Shown piece by piece: positions 1-8,630 of a stretch of 64,000 nucleotides of DNA. A program made the position numbers and the translations under genes. Position 1 is the stretch's first letter. Each line of letters starts with the position of its first letter. Location of the stretch: the NCBI GenBank assembly GCA_024403335.1, contig JAKSSA010000005.1, positions 1 through 64,000 on the forward strand. The letters are read 5' to 3'. The notes under the pieces were generated by a model. It did no database searches. It saw nothing but the letters and a program-made list of their open reading frames with translations, and was not told the origin of the DNA. The DNA is from Lachnospiraceae bacterium. Lineage in GTDB: Bacteria > Bacillota > Clostridia > Lachnospirales > Lachnospiraceae.

Positions 1-1346
1 TCAAGCTTCGCTAATTCCCTCACATTAGCCACTTCATAAATCATCACACCGGCAGGCGCTTTGAAGCTCTTTAGCGACCCCTTAGGCACAATGCAGGTTT
101 TATACCCAAGCTTTTTCGCTTCAATAATTCTCTTCTCCGCCATTGCAACATTTCTGACTTCTCCCATAAGCCCAACTTCGCCAAAAGCCATAACATCAAG
201 CGGTTTGTTCTTGCAACTTGAAAGCAATGCAGTAATAATAGCCAAATCTATTGATGGCTCAGAAATCTTCATTCCGCCCGCAATATTGACATATACATCC
301 TTCTGCCCAAAATATATTCTTAAGTTTTTCTCCATAACAGCCAACAAAAGCCCAAGCCTGTTATAGTCTGTTCCGATTGATGTCCTGCGAGGCAAATTAT
401 AGCTTGTATCAGCAGTAAGTGCCTGTACTTCCACAAGCACAGGTCTGCTTCCCTCCATTGTAGCAGATACAACGCTTCCCGGCTCATTCTGGCTGCGTCC
501 TTCAAGCATATATGCCGATGGATTCGTAACCTCTTCAAGACCTAAGCTTGTCATCTCAAAAACGCCAATTTCATTTGTAGATCCAAAACGGTTTTTTACT
601 GCGCGCAAAATCCTGTAAGCACCACCCGTTTCGCCTTCAAAATATAAAACCGTGTCCACCATATGTTCAAGAGTTTTTGGACCGGCAACAGTTCCCTCTT
701 TAGTTACATGACCAACAATGAATATGCTTATTCCCTCGTCCTTTGCAATTCTCATCAAGACAGAGGTTGCTTCCTTGATTTGCGAAACGCTTCCTATGAC
801 AGAACCGCACTCCTCACAATTCATCGTCTGAATAGAGTCAATAATTGCAACATCAGGTTTCATTTCTTTAAGCTGATTGCTTATCGAGGTCATATCACTT
901 TCGCAATATAAGGTAATTTCTGCATCATCAACATTAAGTCTCTTTGCACGAAGTTTAATCTGGATTTCTGACTCCTCGCCGGAAACATAAAGCACTTTTC
1001 TGCCTGAATTTGCGAGTGTTTTGCAAATCTGAAGCAAAAGTGTGGATTTCCCGATGCCAGGGTCGCCTCCAACTAATACCAAAGAACCGGGTACTACTCC
1101 GCCTCCGAGTACCCGGTCTAATTCTTCTATTCCTGTTAAGTATCTTGCCTGTTCCTTCGTTTCAACCGTCTTAATGGAAACCGGTTTTGCCGATGAAACC
1201 TTTGCAGCTTGTGAGGCTTTGTTGCCGGCAATTTTAACTGCTTCCTTTGCAGTATTCCATACCTTACAGGAAGGACACTGACCAAACCATTTTGCCGATT
1301 CATAACCGCACTCGCCACAATAAAAGGCGATCTTTTCTTTTACCAT
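1..1346 (-). CDS. radA: DNA repair protein RadA/Sms (3' end cut by window edge)
   Basis: RadA is a RecA-like, hexameric DnaB-type motor that promotes branch migration during recombination repair. Translating back from the ATG at 1346 gives an N-terminal C4 zinc finger (CGEC and CPSC pairs within the first 30 residues), a Walker A GDPGIGKST near residue 95, the RadA signature KNRFG near residue 250, and a Lon-like C-terminal domain. About 448 codons are present and the family is about 450-460 long, so only a few residues are missing. The ATG follows directly on the stop codon of the upstream small gene, which suggests translational coupling. Identity is very secure. Confidence 0.95.
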   Translation of the reverse strand, partial: MVKEKIAFYCGECGYESAKWFGQCPSCKVWNTAKEAVKIAGNKASQAAKVSSAKPVSIKTVETKEQARYLTGIEELDRVLGGGVVPGSLVLVGGDPGIGKSTLLLQICKTLANSGRKVLYVSGEESEIQIKLRAKRLNVDDAEITLYCESDMTSISNQLKEMKPDVAIIDSIQTMNCEECGSVIGSVSQIKEATSVLMRIAKDEGISIFIVGHVTKEGTVAGPKTLEHMVDTVLYFEGETGGAYRILRAVKNRFGSTNEIGVFEMTSLGLEEVTNPSAYMLEGRSQNEPGSVVSATMEGSRPVLVEVQALTADTSYNLPRRTSIGTDYNRLGLLLAVMEKNLRIYFGQKDVYVNIAGGMKISEPSIDLAIITALLSSCKNKPLDVMAFGEVGLMGEVRNVAMAEKRIIEAKKLGYKTCIVPKGSLKSFKAPAGVMIYEVANVRELAKL

Positions 1347-1766
1347 TTATGCCTCTTTAATAGAAATCTCAACTTTTTTATCCTTAGGCAAATCTAATGA
1401 AACTGTGATTTTTCCACCGATGTTAGCTTTAACAGCATTTTCGCCCCTAACGCCATCCACACAAACCGCATATTCCTTTTCAGGCTCTAATTCAAAAATC
1501 AAATCTGTAGAACCAATTCCCTCTACCTTAAGTGAAACTTCGTTTGAGCTTCTCTTGAATTCTTCAACCTTTGTTCCAGGTACTGATTCATATTCAAAGC
1601 ACTCATTCTTCTCAAGTTTTGTAACATCACAGAAGGTTTTTACCTTGTAAACATCACTTCCTACTTCCAATGTATCCTTCTGTTTTTCAGGGATTGTATA
1701 ACATCCAAAGTTTAATGTTTTGTCACTGTTCATTGAAATTAATTTAGCCATGATTATTTCGCGCAA
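1347..1766 (-). CDS. Conserved small protein of unknown function next to radA
   Basis: About 139 residues, acidic and beta-strand-like (alternating hydrophobic pattern, many Lys and Glu), with no signal peptide, membrane segment or motif I recognise. The start is ambiguous: a TTG at 1766 has an AAGGGAG ribosome site five bases upstream, whereas the first ATG (1751, sequence MAKLIS) is about 20 bases from it; I take the TTG. The stop is immediately followed by the radA start, so the two are cotranscribed. A gap of about 95 bases separates it from clpC. Function unknown. Confidence 0.7.
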   Translation of the reverse strand: MREIIMAKLISMNSDKTLNFGCYTIPEKQKDTLEVGSDVYKVKTFCDVTKLEKNECFEYESVPGTKVEEFKRSSNEVSLKVEGIGSTDLIFELEPEKEYAVCVDGVRGENAVKANIGGKITVSLDLPKDKKVEISIKEA

Positions 1767-1862
1767 CTGCGCTCCCTTTCTAAAAATAATAAATGTATTA
1801 TGTTTCTTGTTTTTTGATTATAAGTACCTTTTCTCTCAACAAAAGATATTTACAAAGAAACT

Positions 1863-4361
1863 TCACCGCACAATATCATAAATAATATGCGATACTTTTC
1901 CATCAACTGCTGTAATGGTATATGCCTTTCCTCGCTCTAACTCGCCTCGCAAGAGGTTCTCTGAAATGTAATCCTCAACATAGGTCTGAATAGCTCGTCT
2001 TATAGGTCTTGCACCATACTTCTCTTCTTTATCCTGGGAAAGAATAAATTCCGCAAGCTCTTTTGTGAAAGTCAAATCCATACCAAGCTGATTCTTTGCT
2101 CTCTCTCCAACAGTCTTAAGCTGCATAGCAACAATATCGATAAGAATATCCTTGCCAAGCTGTCTGAACACGATTGTATCATCAATTCTGTTAAGGAATT
2201 CAGGCTTAAATCTTCTTTTAAGTTCCTCAAGAACACCACTTTTCATGCGGTCATAGTCGATTTTTTCAGTTTCGCCAACCACGAAGCCAAGGTGCTTTGG
2301 TGTCATTATCTCTCTTGCACCTGTATTAGATGTCATGATAATAATGGTATTTCTGAAATTGACTTTTCTGCCCTTTGAATCTGTCAAACGTCCATCATCA
2401 AGAATCTGAAGAAGAATGTTAAATACATCCTCATGTGCCTTTTCCAATTCATCGAAAAGAACAACTGAATATGGTCTTCTTCTGATTTTTTCTGTAAGCT
2501 GACCTGCTTCCTCAAATCCTACATATCCCGGAGGAGAACCAATGAGTTTGGAAATCGTGTGCTTTTCCATGTACTCAGACATATCAATTCTTATAAGTGC
2601 ATCCTCAGTTCCAAAAATGCTCTGTGCTAACGCCTTTGAAAGCTCAGTCTTACCAACACCTGTGGGTCCTAAGAAAAGGAATGAACCAATAGGGCGGTTC
2701 GGATCATTAAGTCCGACTCTTGAGCGTCTTATTACCTTAGCCAAAGTTGTAACTGCCTCATCCTGACCAAGCACTCTCTTCTTAAGTTCATCTTCAAGTC
2801 CAAGAAGTCTTTCCTTCTCATCCTCTTTAAGCTTATCAATAGGAATGCCTGTCAGTTCAGCAATAAGTTCAACACAATCCTGCTTATCAATTATCTTTTT
2901 ATCGCTGTTTTCTTCCTTCTCTTCGGCCTTCTTTGCTCTCTTAAGCTTTGCTTCTGCCTTCTTTATCTTCTCAGCATACTCAACCGCAACCTCGAATTCA
3001 TTATTAAGCAAAGCTTTTTCGCGTTCCTTTTTAAATGCCGCGATTTCTTCTGAAGCTTTGAAAGCCTTCGAGCCTTTTCTTGAATTGATTAAATGCTTTC
3101 TTGAGGCAACTTCGTCAAGAATATCAATTGACTTATCAGGCTGAAAACGATCATTGATATACTGATTTGACAGTCTTACTATTTCCTTTATTGCGCCATC
3201 AGTAATGATCGCATTATGGAATTCCTCATATTTTTGGCGAATTCCTTTCAAAATAAGCTCTGTCTCATTTGTATCCGGTTCTAAAACTTCAACTCTCTGG
3301 AAACGCCTTGCAAATGCAGCATCCTTTTCGATGTGCTTCTGGTATTCATCATAAGTTGTAGTACCAATCATTCTGATAATACCGCGTGAAAGTGCAGGCT
3401 TCAAAATACTTGCAGCATCTGCAGTGCCTTCGGAACCGCCTTTACCCATAATTGTATGGATTTCATCAACAAAAAGAATAATATTCGGATGTTCCTCAAC
3501 TTCTGCAATGATATCCTTCATTCTCTCCTCAAAATCACCTCTGTATCTTGTACCGGCAAGCACTGATGACATATCAAGAGAATATATCATTACATTTTTC
3601 AATTCACTTGGAACATTACCTTCGGTTATAAGTCTTGCAAGCTGTTCAACAATAGCAGTCTTACCAACACCTGGTTCACCCACTAAACAAGGATTATTCT
3701 TGGTTCTTCTTGTGAGAATCTGAATAATATGATTAAGCTCTTTTTCTCTTCCGACAACAGGATCATAAGTCTTGACTCTTTCCGTATCGGTCATGTTCCT
3801 ACTGTATTCTTCTAAGTTTTCAAGTGGAGTACCGTTTGCTGCTTCTTCCTGACGGCGTCCTGTTAAACACTCAAAACATTCCTTTGCAGCAACGAACTGT
3901 GGAACACCATTTGCAACCAAAATGCTTTCAAAAAGCTTCTTTGCCTTATTCTTGTCATCCAAAGCAGTCATAATAGTTGCAGATGCAAAATTACGCTTCT
4001 GAGCCAATATGCCAAGCAAAATTTCCTCTGTTCCAATTTTTGCATGACACATCATATCCGCAAATCTTCTTGCTTCATCGAATATGGTAACTATTTTCTC
4101 AGAATATTCCCCTTTAGGATTAACAGTTCCTTCAATTTCAAAAGGAAGAACACAGCTTGAGCACGTATCTGAATCAAGGCCAATTGACTCTAATGCAGCT
4201 TTTGCAGGGCAATCAACAGAAAAAAATGCCCAAAGCAAAAGCTCCGGCTTTAAAGTCGGAATCTTGTTTGCCTTTGCTAACCAGAGTGCTTCCTTAATTA
4301 CAAGATTAGCCTCTTCCGTAAAGTCCTGTTTCGTATAAGGACCAAATTTAAAATCGTTCAT
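1863..4361 (-). CDS. clpC: ATP-dependent Clp protease ATP-binding subunit ClpC
   Basis: AAA+ unfoldase that feeds proteins to ClpP. At 832 residues it has the family length. In order: a Clp_N double repeat (residues 1-150), AAA module 1 with GEPGVGKTA (about 225) and DEIH, a middle coiled coil rich in Lys/Glu with a UVR-like stretch (about 430-480), AAA module 2 with GPTGVGKTE (about 565), and a ClpB_D2-small C-terminal domain. The typical ctsR-mcsA-mcsB neighbours are absent; it lies 15 bases downstream of a cohesin-domain membrane protein instead, which is unusual for Firmicutes clpC. No CtsR-type operator was recognised. Confidence 0.95.
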   Translation of the reverse strand: MNDFKFGPYTKQDFTEEANLVIKEALWLAKANKIPTLKPELLLWAFFSVDCPAKAALESIGLDSDTCSSCVLPFEIEGTVNPKGEYSEKIVTIFDEARRFADMMCHAKIGTEEILLGILAQKRNFASATIMTALDDKNKAKKLFESILVANGVPQFVAAKECFECLTGRRQEEAANGTPLENLEEYSRNMTDTERVKTYDPVVGREKELNHIIQILTRRTKNNPCLVGEPGVGKTAIVEQLARLITEGNVPSELKNVMIYSLDMSSVLAGTRYRGDFEERMKDIIAEVEEHPNIILFVDEIHTIMGKGGSEGTADAASILKPALSRGIIRMIGTTTYDEYQKHIEKDAAFARRFQRVEVLEPDTNETELILKGIRQKYEEFHNAIITDGAIKEIVRLSNQYINDRFQPDKSIDILDEVASRKHLINSRKGSKAFKASEEIAAFKKEREKALLNNEFEVAVEYAEKIKKAEAKLKRAKKAEEKEENSDKKIIDKQDCVELIAELTGIPIDKLKEDEKERLLGLEDELKKRVLGQDEAVTTLAKVIRRSRVGLNDPNRPIGSFLFLGPTGVGKTELSKALAQSIFGTEDALIRIDMSEYMEKHTISKLIGSPPGYVGFEEAGQLTEKIRRRPYSVVLFDELEKAHEDVFNILLQILDDGRLTDSKGRKVNFRNTIIIMTSNTGAREIMTPKHLGFVVGETEKIDYDRMKSGVLEELKRRFKPEFLNRIDDTIVFRQLGKDILIDIVAMQLKTVGERAKNQLGMDLTFTKELAEFILSQDKEEKYGARPIRRAIQTYVEDYISENLLRGELERGKAYTITAVDGKVSHIIYDIVR

Positions 4362-4376
4362 TTCTTATCTCTTTCT

Positions 4377-5432
4377 TTACTTTCTTAAATTCCTAAGCAC
4401 GTATATGAGTGAAATAACACTCCAAATACTTAATATTACTATTATAATCAGATACATGGCACTTTTCATTCGCATCTCATCAAGTTCCTTCTTCAAAGCA
4501 CCTATATCATTTTTTGCCTTGTCAAAGACATCTTCGCTTACCATTACAACGCCTTTTCCTGTCGCTGTAACCTGCTTTTCAGACACCTGTTCAATTATTT
4601 TGTCAATTTCTTCGTCATCATAAACAATATCATCAGGCATGGAAGATAACACTTCATCAGACGTTTCGCTATTCAACTCAGTTCCCTTTTCAAGCATCGT
4701 CACTATCAAAAGATATGCCTGACTGTTTCCGTCTTCGGTTCTTGTAATCAAAGTCACCTTATTCTCGCCTGGCAATAGCTTTTCACCGCCAAATACTTCA
4801 ATATCCGTATTTTCCTGATTAGCTGCCCTTGCATATAAGTACAAAACACCGTTTTCATCGTAAGGCACAACAGCTTTGTAGGTATGTATATCCTTTGAAA
4901 ATTCAGGTTCCATTTCACCAACGGCAAGACTTATCACAGACAAGCTTGCATCCATTGGCACTATTTCCTTTTTATTTATTTCAAGCTCAAACATATCAAC
5001 CGATACGCTCATTACCTTATCTTCAATACGAGTCTTTATCTCTGGCTTTTTAGTATAAGTAAATACGCATATGCCTGATTTTAAGGCCTTGAATCTAATC
5101 GAATACTTTCTTTGAGTAGAAGTGCTTCCGTCTCCGCCGTCACTTATCGTTATCACGCCTTTTGATGCTTTAATTACTGCCGGAGCACTGATAAACTTTA
5201 AAAGCGAGGTATCATAGGAAAATGCGATATTTACTATTCCAATTCTCTCATCTGTATCAAGAAGCAAATCAAGTGTAAATTCCTCTCCCTCGAAAACCTC
5301 CTGTGACACATCCATAACAAGTTTGGCAGATGCAGCCCTGGCTATATTCACCTGGCAAATAACAGAAAAGAGGACAGCCACAAACATGGCTGACATTCCA
5401 ATCTTTACAATTTTCTTCACTAACTTTGTCAT
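4377..5432 (-). CDS. Membrane-anchored cohesin-domain protein with cadherin-like fold
   Basis: 351 residues. An N-terminal signal peptide (hydrophobic residues about 10-32) is followed by a cohesin-type beta-sandwich (about 35-150; pattern of small-residue turns and an ISDGGDGS loop), a cadherin-like beta-sandwich (about 160-245), a low-complexity Glu/Asp linker, and a C-terminal membrane helix (about 325-347) ending in basic residues. It is therefore probably outside the membrane and C-terminally anchored. It starts one base after the stop of the wall-hydrolase gene with a weak ribosome site, so translation is likely coupled. The binding partner is unknown; cohesin domains classically bind dockerins, but none is encoded here. 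Confidence 0.75.
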   Translation of the reverse strand: MTKLVKKIVKIGMSAMFVAVLFSVICQVNIARAASAKLVMDVSQEVFEGEEFTLDLLLDTDERIGIVNIAFSYDTSLLKFISAPAVIKASKGVITISDGGDGSTSTQRKYSIRFKALKSGICVFTYTKKPEIKTRIEDKVMSVSVDMFELEINKKEIVPMDASLSVISLAVGEMEPEFSKDIHTYKAVVPYDENGVLYLYARAANQENTDIEVFGGEKLLPGENKVTLITRTEDGNSQAYLLIVTMLEKGTELNSETSDEVLSSMPDDIVYDDEEIDKIIEQVSEKQVTATGKGVVMVSEDVFDKAKNDIGALKKELDEMRMKSAMYLIIIVILSIWSVISLIYVLRNLRK

Positions 5433-5433
5433 T

Positions 5434-8400
5434 TTATCGTCTTATAATCTTTAATTTATAAGTCTTTGTCTGACCATCGGCACTTGTCGCAACTATCGTT
5501 GCATAGTTTGTGCCAACATCAAGCTTATAATATCCTACACCTGTCAGCTTTGTTGAACCCAAAACAGCCTTTGCATCAACCTTAAATGCAGGTGAATCTG
5601 AATAGCAATATCCTACATACTCGCCATTATATGAAGCATCATAGCTTGGAGTAAGAGATATTTCACCGCCATATGCATCTTCAACATTGATATATTCCAA
5701 AGCTGTAAAGAAGCTTAAATCTGTATTCTTTTCATTGGGCTGCTCGCAAATCTTTTCAGGGATTCCGAGGAATACAGGGATTGAGAAGGTCAAAGGAATA
5801 TTAGCAGGATTTGAATATGCGCTTGCCATCTTCCTTGCTTCTGCCATCGGTGCTTCGATATTTGACATATACTGATGTGTATAGGTCTGATATCCGGTTA
5901 CATTAAACTTCTGTAAATAAACTGTATGCTGTCCTTTAAGAATATAGTTCTGTCCAATTAAATATGCGCCACCAACAATTGCCTTGTAAGGGTTATCCCA
6001 AGGAAGCTGTGCCGTAACATTTGCATAATAATCATCAGAGCCACTCTTTGCATACTTCAATCCATTGATGATATTTCCGCCTTCTACAGTTGAATGGTAA
6101 GCACCAATATTAAAGAAGTTATAATAACCTTCATAGCCTGAAACAGTACCGGTTACACTGTTGCTTACCATTGTTGAACTGATTACAACCTCCTGCTTCA
6201 TTCGTGTAGCAATATGATAAGGACTTACACCTGTATATTCTGCTGCCGCAATTATAGCCTCAGAATACTTCATAGGAGTGCCATCTGCTTTTGTATAAGT
6301 CTTATAATTCTTTTTGGTATCGTAATACTTAATGTCAGCTTTATAATAAGGTGTTCCCTTTAAAATTTCCTCAACTCCATCATTTGTATGAATTGATGAA
6401 TCATAGGTCAAATCCTCGAACATATAAATATATTCGCTGTTAAGCCAGTTTCTGGGATCCATGTAATAAGCAATTGCTGATTCTGATGCATTTACCCAGG
6501 TCTGTCCATCAAATGGCACATACTTTCCTGTATCATAATTAAATGCACCAACTGCAAGTGACTTATAGCTTGCATCATAAGAAATAGGAATCAAGCTTCT
6601 TCCTAAAACCATTTCCTCTTCCATGACAAAATCCCATGCATCTACGGCATTATATGGCTTAAACTGCCATAAAGGATAATTTCTGTGAAGCTTTTCAAGA
6701 TATCCTATGTAGCTTTCAGGGAAACCAAGATTTCGCATATCCGTTGCAAAATCACTGTTACTTGCAACTACCTCGCCTTCAGTTCCAAAATAGAAACCTG
6801 CCTGCTTACCGCTCAAAGCTGAAATTGATACTTCAAGGATGTAACCATAGTACATCTTGTTATTAAACTTAACGCCAATCAAACGATAGTTAGTTGAACT
6901 ATTTACATAAAGGTCATAAAGATAGAACTCTTCACCCTGCTTTACAGGAACAGGTATGCCATTTTCATTTACCACAAATTCACTTACTTCACCAGGCAAA
7001 GTATAGAAAAGCTGATCGCCCTTTAATAAACCGCTAAGTACACCAATACCTCTTACCTTATCGATAATCGGCTGTCCCTTAACTGCCTGTGATGCAGAAT
7101 ATGAGTTAGGTGCATAAAAGCCATCTATCATAACCAAATCTGCCACCTCATATGCAGGCTTAACACCTGAATATGCGGCAGGTGTAGGTGTTGCTGTCGG
7201 CTTAGGTGTGTTAGTTGGAAGCGGTGTATTTGTAGGTGTTGGAGTAGGAGGAACATAAGTTGTTGCAAAACCTACATTTCCATCCACTGCATAGCCTTCA
7301 TACTTTTCACCAGTATTCGGTGATACATAAACAATGTGATAAAGTGCGCTTCCCTGATAGAAATAACTTGTCACAATTGTAACCTCAGTTCCCTTATAAA
7401 GAGAAACGACATTACCTGTCTTTTGTGAAGTTTCATACTTATCCGTTGATAAATCTCTCTTAAGTCGTGTACCATCATCCAGAATAACGCCCTTAATTGG
7501 AGTAGAATAATCAACTCTTACATATTTCTCGCTTACAAATCCATCATAATACTTTCCATTTGACTTAAACATGACATTAAACCATACACCGTCAGTTGTT
7601 CTTTCAGTATTAATGATAATTATTTCATCGCCTTCCTTCAAAGTTGCAACAACTGCTGAAGAAGCTGATGCCTTCTGTCTTACATTCAAAGAATCAGCGA
7701 TAACCTTTGCATCAATCTTATAAAGAATGTCGTTGCCATTAACATTGTAATTGCTTCTTGTATTAGGAGCTGCTGTCAATTCGGAAGGAGAAGGTGTAGG
7801 TGTAGCAACCACCATCTTCTTTGCAAGCTCTGAAGACTTGGGATTTTGTCCAACCTTCATTGTGATATATTCTGAAGCGCAGTGTCCTTCCTTTATTGTA
7901 CCGTCTTTAGCTGCATAGTAAACGTAATACCAATATCTGTCAGGCATAAGTTCCTTGCTTACAACAACAACTTCTGTGCCTTCATAAATCTTATCAAGTA
8001 TTTTTCCACTCAAAGATCCTTTTTCACGAACGTGCAAACAGTCTGCATTAACAATACCCATGCAGGGAAGTTCTGCAACAGAAGTAGGCATCGGGGTAGG
8101 TGTTGAAACCAAAGTAAAATCAGATCTCTCTTCTATTTTTTCTGTACCTGTTACCTGAATATAATAACCACTTACGAAACCTTTGATTTTTGCGCCCTTA
8201 AACATGGCTGAAACAAAGTACCAGTTGCCTGTTTTATATTCAATTTCAACAACATCACCCTGTACAAGATAAACAAGGTAGCCATCATGTGTCAGCTGGT
8301 CATATTCTGATCCGGGTCCTATTCTGACATTAAGCTCGTCCGCTGTAACTTTTCCGGCTGTTGATGCCTTTGCATTATTTACAGGCAGAGCAAAAATTGC

Positions 8401-8478
8401 ACCCAAAAAAGCAGTTGCCACAAACAATGTAACAATAACTTTTCTGTAATTTTTCAAAACAGTCAATAAGCTTCGCAT
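5434..8478 (-). CDS. Secreted SH3b-repeat cell-wall hydrolase (glucosaminidase-like)
   Basis: About 1014 residues from the ATG at 8478, chosen because a GGAGGG site lies seven bases upstream and a signal peptide (hydrophobic stretch ending ...NNAKAS) follows; the longer reading frame upstream lacks both. Four bacterial SH3 domains (about residues 35-400; repeated LNVR-GP or LNVRQKAS signatures) bind the wall; a Thr/Pro linker (PTPTPT type) leads to a second half with the FPESYIGYLEKLHRNYPLW pattern typical of LytD-like endo-beta-N-acetylglucosaminidases; the last 90 residues form a cadherin-like sandwich resembling the one in the next gene. Likely role: peptidoglycan remodelling. The catalytic residue was not assigned. 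Confidence 0.8.
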   Translation of the reverse strand: MRSLLTVLKNYRKVIVTLFVATAFLGAIFALPVNNAKASTAGKVTADELNVRIGPGSEYDQLTHDGYLVYLVQGDVVEIEYKTGNWYFVSAMFKGAKIKGFVSGYYIQVTGTEKIEERSDFTLVSTPTPMPTSVAELPCMGIVNADCLHVREKGSLSGKILDKIYEGTEVVVVSKELMPDRYWYYVYYAAKDGTIKEGHCASEYITMKVGQNPKSSELAKKMVVATPTPSPSELTAAPNTRSNYNVNGNDILYKIDAKVIADSLNVRQKASASSAVVATLKEGDEIIIINTERTTDGVWFNVMFKSNGKYYDGFVSEKYVRVDYSTPIKGVILDDGTRLKRDLSTDKYETSQKTGNVVSLYKGTEVTIVTSYFYQGSALYHIVYVSPNTGEKYEGYAVDGNVGFATTYVPPTPTPTNTPLPTNTPKPTATPTPAAYSGVKPAYEVADLVMIDGFYAPNSYSASQAVKGQPIIDKVRGIGVLSGLLKGDQLFYTLPGEVSEFVVNENGIPVPVKQGEEFYLYDLYVNSSTNYRLIGVKFNNKMYYGYILEVSISALSGKQAGFYFGTEGEVVASNSDFATDMRNLGFPESYIGYLEKLHRNYPLWQFKPYNAVDAWDFVMEEEMVLGRSLIPISYDASYKSLAVGAFNYDTGKYVPFDGQTWVNASESAIAYYMDPRNWLNSEYIYMFEDLTYDSSIHTNDGVEEILKGTPYYKADIKYYDTKKNYKTYTKADGTPMKYSEAIIAAAEYTGVSPYHIATRMKQEVVISSTMVSNSVTGTVSGYEGYYNFFNIGAYHSTVEGGNIINGLKYAKSGSDDYYANVTAQLPWDNPYKAIVGGAYLIGQNYILKGQHTVYLQKFNVTGYQTYTHQYMSNIEAPMAEARKMASAYSNPANIPLTFSIPVFLGIPEKICEQPNEKNTDLSFFTALEYINVEDAYGGEISLTPSYDASYNGEYVGYCYSDSPAFKVDAKAVLGSTKLTGVGYYKLDVGTNYATIVATSADGQTKTYKLKIIRR

Positions 8479-8535
8479 TTTATACCCTCCAAAGGTTATA
8501 TTCTGTGATAAACTAAATTTACAATACTCAATTAT

Positions 8536-8564
8536 ATGATACCACTTTTTCGGCTTTTTTACAA
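8536..8564 (-). promoter_or_regulatory. Extended -10 promoter of the wall-hydrolase/clpC/radA run
   Basis: On the minus strand TTGTAA, a 17-base spacer, then TGG-TATCAT gives a sigma-A promoter with an extended -10, about 58 bases upstream of the hydrolase start. It overlaps the T-tract of the terminator that closes the purine genes, so termination and initiation are packed back to back. Confidence 0.45.
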
Positions 8565-8601
8565 GAAAAAAGGACGAAACCGCCAAAAAACAGTCCCGCC
8601 C
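8564..8601 (-). terminator. Rho-independent terminator after purN-purD
   Basis: Minus-strand stem GGGCGGGAC/GTTTCGTCC (nine pairs with G-U wobbles, 12-base loop) followed by TTTTTTCTTG. It lies about 30 bases past the purD stop. Confidence 0.7.
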
Positions 8602-8630
8602 TGATTTATCAGTTTTAACTATATATTGTA

